Source: JAEUOS01 sp046160545
GTDB lineage: Bacteria; Pseudomonadota; Gammaproteobacteria; Burkholderiales; JAEUOS01
DNA length: 64,000 nt
NCBI GenBank assembly: GCA_046160545.1
Contig: JBJXGS010000044.1
Span: 32,369-96,368 of the forward strand
Direction: 5' to 3'
Shown: one piece after another, positions 1 to 7,873 of the stretch
How the letters are laid out: every line of letters starts with the position of its first letter
How positions within the stretch are numbered: the first letter of the stretch is position 1
Translations under genes and position numbers: made by a program
Notes under the pieces: model-generated
Told to the model about the DNA's origin: nothing
What the model saw: only the letters and a program-made list of their open reading frames with translations
The model's database searches: none

Positions 1-1434
1 GCCAATCCTCGTACCGACTGGATGTACCGTACCGAGGCAGAGGCCGGTCTCAACGGTCGCGACATTCACTACGCGCGCGGGCTGGGCCCCGGCGGCTGCT
101 CGCTGATCAATGCAATGATCTACATGCGCGGGCAAAAGCGCGACTACGACGAGTGGGCGCGGCTGTCCGGCAGCGACCTGTGGGATTGGGATCATGTGCT
201 GCCCTTGTTTCGCCGTCACGAAGATTCGCACCGGGGCGAGAGCCATTTTCACGGCAAGGGTGGCGAGGTGCGCATCGAGGAGCAGCGCCTGTCCTGGAAA
301 ATCCTCGACCGTTTCGCCGAGGCCGCCGAACAGGCCGGGATTCCCGCTTCGGCCGACTTCAACACCGGCAACAACGTCGGATGGGGCCGCTTCGAGGTCA
401 CCCAGCGGCGCGGAGTACGGTGGCACGCGGCGCGGGCTTTTCTGCATCCGGTGCGCAAGCGCGCCAACCTCACGGTCCGCGAACAAAGCCGCGCCCTCGG
501 TCTGGACTTTGACGGCAGGCGTTGCAGCGGCGTGCGTGTGCAGGGTCCGGATGGGACGGTTACGCTCACGGCAAGGCGCGAAGTCGTGCTCGCTTCCGGT
601 GCGATCGGCAGCCCGCAGTTGCTGCAACTCTCCGGCATCGGCGACCCTGCCCTCCTCGCACGCCACCAGATTCCGATCGTGCACGCCCTGCCCGGCGTCG
701 GCCGCAATCTGCAGGATCATCTGCAACTGCGGATGGCCTTCAAGGTACGCGGCATCGCCACCTTGAATACCCAGGCCAACAGCCTCCTCGGACGGGCGCT
801 GATGGGGTTGCGTTACGCCTTGTTTCGCACCGGGCCCCTGACCATGGCACCCTCGCAATTGGGCGTTTTCTGGCACAGCGAACCTGGTTCGGCGACTCCC
901 AACCTGCAGTACCACGTGCAGCCGCTGTCACTGGACAAATTCGGCGATCCGCTGCACGGCTTTCCTGCGTTCACTGCCTCGGTCTGCAACCTGCGCCCTA
1001 GCTCCCGCGGCAGCGTGCAGATCCGCAGTGCCGATCCGCTTGCCAAGCCCGCCATCCAATGCAACTACCTGTCCACCGACGCCGACCGCGCCGTCGCAGC
1101 CGCTGCCATGCGGCTGACCCGTCGCATCGTCGGCATGCCGGCCCTGAGGCACTACCATCCGGAAGAATTCTTGCCCGGACCGCAATTTTCCAGCGATGAA
1201 GAACTCGTCGCCGCGGCCGGTGACATCGGCACAACCATTTTTCATCCCGTGGGGACCTGCGCCATGGGTCGCGCCGATGATCCGGCCGCGGTGGTCGACG
1301 CGCAATTGCGCGTGATCGGCATCGAGGGACTGCGTATCGCCGATGCCTCGGTCATGCCTGTCATCACCTCGGGAAACACCAATGCGCCGACCATGATGAT
1401 TGCCGAACGGGCAGCCGACCTGATGCGCGCCTGA
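1..1434 (+). CDS. GMC family FAD-dependent oxidoreductase (5' truncated by window edge)
   Basis: The reading frame is open from base 1, so the N-terminal FAD-binding glycine loop lies outside the window. The visible 477 residues begin with NPRTDW, and the GMC signature 1 region follows (ARGLGPGGCSLINAMIYMRG). The GMC signature 2 region is seen as GAIGSPQLLQLSGIG. The C-terminal catalytic part has FHPVGTCAMG with the active-site His, and then NTNAPTMM. Family members such as choline or alcohol dehydrogenases oxidise alcohols with FAD. The substrate cannot be told here. It sits next to aromatic-degradation genes, which suggests oxidation of an alcohol side chain, but that is inference. Family is certain; specificity is not. 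Confidence 0.93.
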   Translation, partial: ANPRTDWMYRTEAEAGLNGRDIHYARGLGPGGCSLINAMIYMRGQKRDYDEWARLSGSDLWDWDHVLPLFRRHEDSHRGESHFHGKGGEVRIEEQRLSWKILDRFAEAAEQAGIPASADFNTGNNVGWGRFEVTQRRGVRWHAARAFLHPVRKRANLTVREQSRALGLDFDGRRCSGVRVQGPDGTVTLTARREVVLASGAIGSPQLLQLSGIGDPALLARHQIPIVHALPGVGRNLQDHLQLRMAFKVRGIATLNTQANSLLGRALMGLRYALFRTGPLTMAPSQLGVFWHSEPGSATPNLQYHVQPLSLDKFGDPLHGFPAFTASVCNLRPSSRGSVQIRSADPLAKPAIQCNYLSTDADRAVAAAAMRLTRRIVGMPALRHYHPEEFLPGPQFSSDEELVAAAGDIGTTIFHPVGTCAMGRADDPAAVVDAQLRVIGIEGLRIADASVMPVITSGNTNAPTMMIAERAADLMRA

Positions 1435-1552
1435 GGTCACGCCTCATGGCGGAATCAGCGCTGCAAAGCAATCTTTCTCGACACCTGGCGCATGGTTGCG
1501 GTCGCGTAACCTCATCGCATTTCACGGGTTCTGGCTCGCAATTTCCGCGCAT

Positions 1553-1628
1553 CTGTCCGCTGCTGCGGACAGCACCAGCCCTGCGGATGAAGGCCGCGCC
1601 ACGCCTGATTTAGAGGCGCGCACGGCCT
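1553..1628. terminator. two hairpins between convergent genes
   Basis: In the 205-base gap between the GMC gene and the convergent FAH gene there are two inverted repeats. One is an 8-base-pair stem with a 4-base loop at 1553-1572 (ctgtccgc/gcggacag). The other spans 1591-1628 (outer stem aggccg/cggcct, inner stem cgcct/aggcg). Neither is followed by a T tract on either strand, so at best they are Rho-assisted or RNA-stabilising ends. Nothing else is visible in this gap. Confidence 0.3.
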
Positions 1629-1639
1629 AAAGGCAGCTC

Positions 1640-2512
1640 CTAAGCCTCGTCGACGATCGGATTGGAGAGAACGCCGACGCCTTCGATATCGATCTCGCAG
1701 ACGTCTCCCGGCGCCATCCACACCGGAGGCGTGCGCGCGTAGCCGACCCCCGCCGGTGTTCCGGTAATGATGACATCGCCTGGTTCGAGGGTGATGCACT
1801 CGGTAATGATGACAAGCGAGGCGACGACATCGAACAGGAAGTCGCGCGTATTGGCGTCCTGCATGACCTTGCCGTTCAGGCGCGACTGAATGCGCAGTCC
1901 CGCCGCGCCAGCAGGCAACTCATCCACAGTCACGAGCCAGGGGCCGAAGCCACCGGTCGCGTCGAAATTCTTGCCGATGGTCCATTGGTTGGTCTTGCGC
2001 TGGTAGTCGCGCAGTGAACCATCGTTGTAGCAGGTGTAGCCGGCGACGCAGGATAGCGCGTTCGCCTCGGTCAGGTGGCGCGCGCGCGCGCCGATCACGA
2101 CCGCGAGCTCGGCCTCGTAATCGAGTTTGGTCGACGCCTTGGGACGCACGATGGCTTCACGATGCCCCACTTGAGAGGTTGCACCGCGCATGAAAAAGCT
2201 CGGGTACTCGGGCCGGGCGTGCCCGCCCTCCTTGGCGTGGTCGGCGTAATTGAGGCCAAGGCACAGGATCTTGGGTGGGCGCGGTACGACAGGGAGGAAG
2301 CGCACGCCGGCCAGTGGTTTGACAGCGTGCGCAGGCGCGGACTGCGCCGCGCGCTTGACCGTCGCCAGGCCGTCGGGGGCGGCCAGGAGTGCGGTCATAT
2401 CGGTCGAAAGCGCCAGTCCGGTGGCGCCTAGGTCGACGAACTCCGCGGCATCGGCCGAGCGCACCACGCCGACGGCGGGGCGGCCGGAATTGTCATAGCT
2501 GATCAGTCTCAT
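1640..2512 (-). CDS. fumarylacetoacetate hydrolase (FAH) family protein
   Basis: This is a 290-residue protein with the FAH fold C-terminal domain. The metal-binding acidic set is visible as LDYEAELAVVIG (E133, E135) and YNDGSLRDYQ (D164), followed by GKNFD near 181 and GDVIITGTPAGVG near 245. The family cleaves or isomerises 2-oxo/1,3-diketo acids from aromatic ring fission, for example fumarylpyruvate hydrolase and 2-hydroxyhepta-2,4-diene-1,7-dioate isomerase. The gene is divergent from the Bug receptor at 2629, with a 116-base shared promoter region. It fits a ring-cleavage product hydrolase for this catabolic island. The exact substrate is inference. Confidence 0.92.
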   Translation of the reverse strand: MRLISYDNSGRPAVGVVRSADAAEFVDLGATGLALSTDMTALLAAPDGLATVKRAAQSAPAHAVKPLAGVRFLPVVPRPPKILCLGLNYADHAKEGGHARPEYPSFFMRGATSQVGHREAIVRPKASTKLDYEAELAVVIGARARHLTEANALSCVAGYTCYNDGSLRDYQRKTNQWTIGKNFDATGGFGPWLVTVDELPAGAAGLRIQSRLNGKVMQDANTRDFLFDVVASLVIITECITLEPGDVIITGTPAGVGYARTPPVWMAPGDVCEIDIEGVGVLSNPIVDEA

Positions 2513-2628
2513 GGGTACCCTGGAAGTTTAGGAAACACGGCGCGCAGTCTAACCCGGTTGACGGCGGTTGCGCCCTCATGCGCCGGTGAGTAGCATCAGG
2601 GGTATCGCGTTGAAGTGGAACGTCTCAA

Positions 2629-3609
2629 GTGCACGCCAACCGTCGCCTTTTGCTTGTACGAATCGCCAGTGGCGCGCTGGCCGCGGCTGGCATGCCGCTG
2701 GCAGCGCAAGCGCCGTTCCCGGCGCGGCCGATCCGCATCGTCCCCTTCGGGGCCGCCGGAGGCCCCATCGACACTCTCGCGCGTGCCTATGCCGAAAAAC
2801 TCGCCACGCGTTTCGGGCAACCGGTCATCGTCGACCCCAAGCCCGGGGCTGCGGGGGTGATCGCCGCTGATTTTGTCGCCAAGGCTCCCGCCGACGGGCA
2901 CACGATCATGCTCACGCTGCCCCTGACCCATATCAACAACGCGATCCTCATGCCCAAGCTGCCGTACGACCCGGTGCGCGATTTCGCGCCGCTGTCGATG
3001 CTGGCCACGGGTGGTCCGATGATGGTGGCACGCGCCGCCGCGCCCTACTCCAGCCTGCGCGAATTCGTCGATTTTGCCCGCAGCCGGCCGGTGCTGAACT
3101 ACGGCACCTGGGGCAACGGGTCCACCGCGCACCTGTTCTGCGAACTGCTCAAGCGTCAGGCGAACGTCAACCTGACCCATGTGGCGTACAAGGCCGAGGC
3201 GGCTGTCCATGCCGACCTGTTCGGTGAGGTGCTCGACTTCGCCTGGGCCAACCCGGCGACGGCGCGCGGACACATCGGGTCGGGCAAGATGAAGCCCCTG
3301 GCGATTGCCGGCACGAAGCGCGTCTCGATCCTGCCGCAGGTACCGACGTTTACCGAGCAGGGCTTTCGCGGCTTCGATATCGACTCCTGGATTGGCGCCT
3401 ATGCTCCATCCGGCACACCGGCTGCAGTCGTCGATGCCTGGGCCGCTGCCTTGCGCGAAACCACGCGCATGGCGGATATCGCGGCACGCCTGACCGGATT
3501 CGGCTTTGAACCCCTGGGCAACACCCCGACACAGTTCCTCGAGGTCTATCGTGCCGATGTGCCGCGCATCACCGAGCTGATTCGCGGCGCCGGCGTGACT
3601 CTGGAGTAG
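2629..3609 (+). CDS. Bug-type tripartite tricarboxylate transporter substrate-binding protein
   Basis: A 326-residue periplasmic receptor. A basic start, a hydrophobic stretch and an AQA cleavage site near residue 28 form a signal peptide. Family signatures follow: PIRIVPFGAAGGPIDTLAR, GQPVIVDPKPGAAG, and the YDPVRDFAPLS segment. The start is GTG at 2629, because an in-frame TGA lies at 2611 and the next Met is inside the signal peptide. Only weak Shine-Dalgarno pairing is seen. Bug proteins bind organic acids and amides and are greatly expanded in Burkholderiales, mostly as orphans without TctAB permeases, as here. The stop is 5 bases before the Rieske oxygenase start, so the two genes are likely cotranscribed and the ligand may be that enzyme's substrate. 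Confidence 0.93.
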   Translation: MHANRRLLLVRIASGALAAAGMPLAAQAPFPARPIRIVPFGAAGGPIDTLARAYAEKLATRFGQPVIVDPKPGAAGVIAADFVAKAPADGHTIMLTLPLTHINNAILMPKLPYDPVRDFAPLSMLATGGPMMVARAAAPYSSLREFVDFARSRPVLNYGTWGNGSTAHLFCELLKRQANVNLTHVAYKAEAAVHADLFGEVLDFAWANPATARGHIGSGKMKPLAIAGTKRVSILPQVPTFTEQGFRGFDIDSWIGAYAPSGTPAAVVDAWAAALRETTRMADIAARLTGFGFEPLGNTPTQFLEVYRADVPRITELIRGAGVTLE

Positions 3610-3614
3610 TTGCC

Positions 3615-4814
3615 GTGGACGTTTCTGCCGGATCAACAAAAACCCTGGACACCGGCACAGCCTACGGTCGCACGCGGCCGACCTATCGCAAGGACCTGAC
3701 CGAAGTCGGGCCCGGCACGCCGATGGGCGAGTTGCTGCGCCGCTACTGGCACCCCATCGGCCTAGTTGCCGACGCGGGCGAAACGCCACGCCAGTTACGG
3801 GTGCTTGGCGAGGACCTGATCCTGTTTCGCGATGCAAGTGGCCGGCCAGGTCTGGTGCATCCACATTGTGCGCATCGAGGCAGCTCGCTTTTCTACGGTC
3901 GAGTCGAGGAGCGCGGCATCCGCTGCTGCTATCACGGCTGGCTGTTCGATGTCGAGGGTCATTGCATTGAGCAGCCTTGCGAGCCGGAAGGAGGACGCGC
4001 GCGCGACCGTGTGCGCCAGCCCTGGTACCCCCTGCAGGAGCGCTACGGGCTGATCTGGGCCTACCTCGGGCCGCCGGCCCGCAAACCCTGCCTGCCGCGC
4101 TATGAGTGCCTCGAGACGCTCGACCCCGGGGAATTCCTCGAGGCCGACGATTCAAGCATCGGTGGCGGCGGCCCGCAGGTGATCGACTGCAACTGGCTGC
4201 AGCACTACGAGAACCTGGTCGATCCCTTTCATGTGGTGATCCTGCATGCCAGTTTCTCTGGCACCCAGTTCGTTCCGGCGATGGCGCTCATGCCTGAAGT
4301 CGAATGGGAAACCGGTGAGATCAGCGTACGCACGGTGTCGCGGCGCAAGCTGCCTGAGGGCAAGATACTGCACCGCATCAGCGAGGCGGCGCTGCCGACC
4401 CTGCGCGTGATCCCCAGTCCGCGTGTCGGCCGCTATGGGCGGGTCGAGTCGCTGGGCTGGATCCTGCCCATTGACGACCATCATTTCCGAATTTTCGTCG
4501 TCGGGCGGGTGACCGAGCCTGGGGAACTGGTGAAAATGCGCTCGCGGCTGGGCGGCAAGCTGTGGGAAGAGCTGACGCCTGAGGAACACCAGCGTTTTCC
4601 CGGCGACTACGAGGCGCAGGTGAGCCAGGGAAAAATCGCGCGGCATTCCGAGGAACACCTGGCGCAATCCGATCGTGGCATCGTCATGCTGCGTCGCCTG
4701 CTCGAAAAGCAATTGGCCAGTGTGGCGGCCGGGGGCGACCCTGCCGGTGTGACCTTTGATCCCGCAGCGCCCCCGGTGGCTTTCCCGTCAGGCAATTTTC
4801 TCCGCGACGCGTAA
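3615..4814 (+). CDS. Rieske non-haem iron oxygenase, alpha subunit
   Basis: A 399-residue aromatic-ring oxygenase. The Rieske [2Fe-2S] ligands are C85, H87, C104 and H107 (PHCAHRG and CCYHGW). The mononuclear iron site is DPFHVVILH, giving bridging D203 and ligands H206 and H211. The N-terminal GELLRRYWHPIG is typical of the phthalate 4,5-dioxygenase / O-demethylase branch. The start is GTG, 5 bases after the Bug receptor stop. No Rieske reductase or ferredoxin gene is visible nearby, so electrons must come from elsewhere. Likely role: hydroxylation or O-demethylation of an aromatic acid feeding the downstream pathway. The convergent gene at 4832 begins 17 bases after its stop. Confidence 0.93.
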   Translation: MDVSAGSTKTLDTGTAYGRTRPTYRKDLTEVGPGTPMGELLRRYWHPIGLVADAGETPRQLRVLGEDLILFRDASGRPGLVHPHCAHRGSSLFYGRVEERGIRCCYHGWLFDVEGHCIEQPCEPEGGRARDRVRQPWYPLQERYGLIWAYLGPPARKPCLPRYECLETLDPGEFLEADDSSIGGGGPQVIDCNWLQHYENLVDPFHVVILHASFSGTQFVPAMALMPEVEWETGEISVRTVSRRKLPEGKILHRISEAALPTLRVIPSPRVGRYGRVESLGWILPIDDHHFRIFVVGRVTEPGELVKMRSRLGGKLWEELTPEEHQRFPGDYEAQVSQGKIARHSEEHLAQSDRGIVMLRRLLEKQLASVAAGGDPAGVTFDPAAPPVAFPSGNFLRDA

Positions 4815-4831
4815 GGCCGCCGCGCCCGACC

Positions 4832-5422
4832 TTACAGCAGCTTGCAGATCGCGTCGAAATCGAAACGCGGCAGGCGGCCCATGACCTTGGATGGGTCGCC
4901 GTGGCCCAGGTTGCAGATGAAGTTGGTCTTGACCTTGCTGCCGGCCCAGAACTCCGCATCCACACGGGCGGCATCGAAGCCCGACATCGGCCCGCAGTCA
5001 AGGCCCAGCATGCGCGCAGCGACCATCAGGTAGGCGCCCTGCAATGTGCCGTTGCGAAATGCGGTGCCCTGGATCAGGGCTTCGTTGCCGGCGAAAACGC
5101 CACGCGCGTTCGGGTTGTACGCGAAATTTTTCGCCAGATGTTCGTAGAACTCAAGATCGTGGCCGATGATCACCACCACGGGGGCCGCCGCCACTTTGGG
5201 CTGGTTACCCGGCGCCATGCAAGGCACGAGGCGATCTTTTGCGGCCTGGGTGCGCAGGAACTGGTAGCGCGCCGGCTGGGTGTTCATCGACGTCGGGCCC
5301 CACTTGGCAAGGTCGTAGACGGCCCTGAGTTCGGCGTCGGTAATCGGCTGGTCGGTGAATCCGTTCTGGGTGCGGGCGTTGCGAAAGACCTGGTCCTGGA
5401 CTGCGTCGGATACGATGCTCAT
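4832..5422 (-). CDS. nitroreductase family protein, RutE-like (malonic semialdehyde reductase type)
   Basis: A 196-residue FMN-dependent nitroreductase-fold protein. The motifs FRNARTQNGF, KWGPTSMNTQPAR, TAFRNGTLQGAYLMVAA and LDCGPMSGFD, plus the GRLPRFDF ending, match the E. coli RutE layout over the full length. The start is ATG 5422, preceded by AAGGAAG. A longer in-frame extension upstream has no family similarity. RutE reduces malonic semialdehyde to 3-hydroxypropionate in pyrimidine breakdown, but no other rut gene is present. Here it sits behind a NTF2-like gene and a ring-cleavage operon, so it may reduce another aldehyde or enal from that pathway (inference). Confidence 0.9.
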   Translation of the reverse strand: MSIVSDAVQDQVFRNARTQNGFTDQPITDAELRAVYDLAKWGPTSMNTQPARYQFLRTQAAKDRLVPCMAPGNQPKVAAAPVVVIIGHDLEFYEHLAKNFAYNPNARGVFAGNEALIQGTAFRNGTLQGAYLMVAARMLGLDCGPMSGFDAARVDAEFWAGSKVKTNFICNLGHGDPSKVMGRLPRFDFDAICKLL

Positions 5423-5456
5423 GACTTCCTTGTGCGTGACGGGTGGGTGATTGGAA

Positions 5457-5831
5457 TCAAGCTGGTATTGACGTTGACTGCCAGGCGGAAAACTGCCATT
5501 TGCCCTGGCGCTTGAGCCAGACATTGAGGTAGCGTCCATTGATGGTACGGGTACTGCCATCCGGATTGCCCAGCGTGATGCGCATTTGACCGGTGACGAT
5601 AGCCGCATCTCCGGATACGCGAATGTTTTCCACGGGTCGCTCGATGGCCTTGTAATCCCACTTCTTCGCAGCGATGCCATCGATATAGCTTTGCTTGTTG
5701 TCGACGAAGGCATTGGAATGGGTGTAGATCAGGTCGTCGGCGAAAAGCTCATTCATGGTCGCAACGTCCTTGGCGACCTGGGCTTTGCAACGTTTGTCCT
5801 CGAGCGCGTGGATGTCGGCTTCAGTGGTCAT
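5457..5831 (-). CDS. SnoaL/DUF4440-type NTF2-like protein
   Basis: 124 residues with the NTF2-like cone fold pattern: an N-terminal helix (ADIHALEDKRCKAQVAKD), then FADDLIYTHSNAFVDNKQSYI, and C-terminal strands ending GRYLNVWLKRQGKWQFSAWQ. The start ATG at 5831 has a good GGAGA site. The family includes ketosteroid-isomerase-like enzymes, small dioxygenase-associated subunits and proteins of unknown role. Its gene lies 34 bases upstream of the RutE-like gene on the same strand, so they are probably cotranscribed. The function is not recognisable beyond the fold; a role in the aromatic pathway is inference from position. Confidence 0.85.
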   Translation of the reverse strand: MTTEADIHALEDKRCKAQVAKDVATMNELFADDLIYTHSNAFVDNKQSYIDGIAAKKWDYKAIERPVENIRVSGDAAIVTGQMRITLGNPDGSTRTINGRYLNVWLKRQGKWQFSAWQSTSIPA

Positions 5832-5844
5832 GCGATCTCCTTGT

Positions 5845-5913
5845 AATGGGGTCTGACCCCATTTGTTCGACGGTGGCGATGCAACGCTGGAAAATAGGGT
5901 CAGACCCCATTTT
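5845..5913. repeat. REPIN-like pair of inverted palindromic elements
   Basis: Copy 1 at 5845-5863 reads aatggggtctgaccccatt, a perfect odd-centred palindrome. Copy 2 at 5895-5913 is its reverse complement with one base changed. A 31-base spacer separates them. Each can form its own hairpin and the two can pair into one long hairpin. The GGGGTC-(T/A)-GACCCC core is the kind of short dispersed palindrome that RAYT transposases mobilise in proteobacteria. No RAYT gene is in the window. The pair sits between the NTF2-like gene and the dioxygenase gene and may also end or attenuate the upstream operon transcript. Confidence 0.75.
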
Positions 5914-5938
5914 CCGCCATTCTCCGGATTCCCAAGAT

Positions 5939-6805
5939 CTAGCTGGCCGGATTGAGGATGAAATCGAAGTCCAGCGTGTAAAAGGGCTTGTTCATCGGTG
6001 TGCCATCCGGCGCCTTGCCCGGTTCCTGGCGCACCCAGTCGGCGATCAGTGATGAGCGCACGCCGAAGACCGCGTCCGAATCAAGATACTTGTCGTCGCC
6101 GCGAAACACGTGGGTCACTAGTTTTTCGTAGCCCGGCGCCTGGATCATGAAATGCAGATGTGCGGGGCGAAACGGGTGACGTGCCGCCTTGTTCATCATG
6201 TTGCCGACCGGCCCGTCGACGGGGATGGAGTAGAACTCCGGCTTGATGCTCTTGAACCAGTACTTGCCTGAAGCATCCGACTTGAGCCGACCGCGCGCGA
6301 AAAGGGCGTTGTCCTTGTCGGTGTACTGCACATCATAGATGCCGTCACCGTCAGCCTGCCACACATCGATGACGGCGCCGACCACCGGCTTGCCGTCGGC
6401 GCCCTTGATGGCGCCGCGGATGAAGGCAGGTTCGCCCGGCGCGCCGGCGGCCAGGTCATCGCCATTTTTGAAGTCCGAGGCCTTGTCGGTGTGAAACGGA
6501 CCGAACACGGTGGCCTCGGTACAGCCGGCCGGCTTCTTGTGGTTTAACGCGACGACCAGCATCGACAGACCCAGCGTATCAGATAGGAGGATCATCTCCT
6601 GACGCTTGTCGTCGCATTTCTGCCCGACCGCGGTCAGGAATTCGATGCCCTGCATCCACTCGGCCTCGGTCAGCTTGACCTCGCGGGCGAAGTCGTGCAC
6701 ATGGCGGGTCAGCGCCGACAGGATCTCCTTGAAGCGCGCGTCCTTGCAGCCGGAAAGACGGCGGATGGCTTCGGCGGTAATGGTGTTCTCGTCGAGGTTT
6801 TGCAT
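5939..6805 (-). CDS. intradiol ring-cleavage dioxygenase, probable hydroxyquinol 1,2-dioxygenase
   Basis: 288 residues. It has the helical N-terminal linker domain of the catechol/hydroxyquinol class and a beta-sandwich catalytic domain. The Fe(III) ligands are Y157 (GIYD), Y192 (EFYSIP), H216 and H218 (RPAHLHF). The start ATG 6805 follows a GGGAG site at a good distance. Hydroxyquinol 1,2-dioxygenase opens hydroxyquinol to maleylacetate. That specificity is preferred over catechol because the same operon encodes maleylacetate reductase and 3-oxoadipate CoA-transferase, while no cycloisomerase or muconolactone isomerase is present. It is the last gene of the operon before the REPIN-like repeat. 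Intradiol class is certain; substrate is context-based. Confidence 0.9.
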   Translation of the reverse strand: MQNLDENTITAEAIRRLSGCKDARFKEILSALTRHVHDFAREVKLTEAEWMQGIEFLTAVGQKCDDKRQEMILLSDTLGLSMLVVALNHKKPAGCTEATVFGPFHTDKASDFKNGDDLAAGAPGEPAFIRGAIKGADGKPVVGAVIDVWQADGDGIYDVQYTDKDNALFARGRLKSDASGKYWFKSIKPEFYSIPVDGPVGNMMNKAARHPFRPAHLHFMIQAPGYEKLVTHVFRGDDKYLDSDAVFGVRSSLIADWVRQEPGKAPDGTPMNKPFYTLDFDFILNPAS

Positions 6806-6839
6806 GTTTTCTCCCGGTGATGTTGCTGGTGCTGAAACT

Positions 6840-7817
6840 CTACTGCTGCTGCGGAATCCTGGCGCGCTTGGCGATCGCGGCTGCCGATTCGATCTCGGCG
6901 CGCACGAAACGATCGAACTCCGCCGGGCTGCCTGGCATGGCGTCCGCCCCCATGCGGGACAGGCGCTCGCGCAATTCCGGGGTTGCCGCTGCCTTCGCGA
7001 CCTCGGCATTCAGACGGTTGACGACGTCGGCGGGCGTGCGCGCTGGAGCGAACATCCCGACCCACAGCGAATATTCGGAATTGGGAGCGATCTCATTGGA
7101 GGCCGGCACGTCCGGCAGCGCTGGCGAGCGCCGCGGGCTGGTCACGGCAAGGGCCTGGACCCTGCCCTCCTTGATGAGGCTTAAGCCCGCGTTGATCGGG
7201 CACATGTAGTACTCCAGTCGACCGGCGGCGATCTCGGTCACGACTTCGGGCGTGCCCTTGAATGGGACGTGCTCCAGGTCGATTCCCGCGACCATCATGA
7301 ATTTTTCCGCCGACAGGTGCGTAGCGCTGCCCACACCGGCCGATCCGTAGTTGAGCGAGTTCGCAGGCTTGGCCTTCACCTGGGCGATGAAGTCGCGCAG
7401 GTCCTTGTAGCGTCCCGGCGGGGCAATAAGGACATTGGGTACGGCGCCCAGTCCGGCCACGTTGACGAAGTCCTTGAGAGTGTCATATGGCAGCTTGGCA
7501 TAGATCGCGGGGTTGACCGCGTGCGCGCTGGAATGAATGAGCAGGGTGTGGCCGTCGGGATCGGCCTTGGCCACCTGCGAACCGGCGATCGTACCGCCGG
7601 CGCCGGGGCGGTTCTCGACCACGATGGGCTGCCCGAGCGACTTGGCCATGACCTCGCCAAACGAACGCCCGATGATGTCGGTCGCGCTTGCGGCGGTGAA
7701 GGAAACGATCATGCGGATGTTGCGCGAGGGGAAGACTTGTGCACGCGACAGCAAGGGCACTGGCAATACTGCGGTGCCGAGCATTGCCTGCAACACGGTC
7801 CTGCGATTGCATGTCAT
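6840..7817 (-). CDS. Bug-type tripartite tricarboxylate transporter substrate-binding protein
   Basis: 325 residues. An N-terminal twin-basic stretch (NRRTVLQAMLG) and an SRAQ cleavage site near 27 mark an exported receptor. Family motifs are NIRMIVSFTAAS, GQPIVVENRPGAGGTIAG and LPYDTLKDF. ATG 7817 is used rather than the TTG three bases upstream, since AAGGAG lies 7-8 bases before the ATG. It is a paralogue of the receptor at 2629. It lies inside the ring-cleavage operon, 34 bases before the dioxygenase gene, so it probably binds the compound degraded by this operon. The transporter membrane subunits are not in the window. Confidence 0.93.
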   Translation of the reverse strand: MTCNRRTVLQAMLGTAVLPVPLLSRAQVFPSRNIRMIVSFTAASATDIIGRSFGEVMAKSLGQPIVVENRPGAGGTIAGSQVAKADPDGHTLLIHSSAHAVNPAIYAKLPYDTLKDFVNVAGLGAVPNVLIAPPGRYKDLRDFIAQVKAKPANSLNYGSAGVGSATHLSAEKFMMVAGIDLEHVPFKGTPEVVTEIAAGRLEYYMCPINAGLSLIKEGRVQALAVTSPRRSPALPDVPASNEIAPNSEYSLWVGMFAPARTPADVVNRLNAEVAKAAATPELRERLSRMGADAMPGSPAEFDRFVRAEIESAAAIAKRARIPQQQ

Positions 7818-7873
7818 CAAGGGTCTCCTTTTTTGTTTGGTGAATGGATGGAAAGTTTCGGGATGGGAATGGT

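Noticed and set aside
2596..4155. 519-residue minus-strand frame across the Bug receptor and Rieske gene
   Set aside because: Both plus-strand genes carry clear family motifs; this frame has none.
7818..7820. TTG start for the second Bug receptor
   Set aside because: ATG 7817 is three bases downstream and better spaced from the AAGGAG site.
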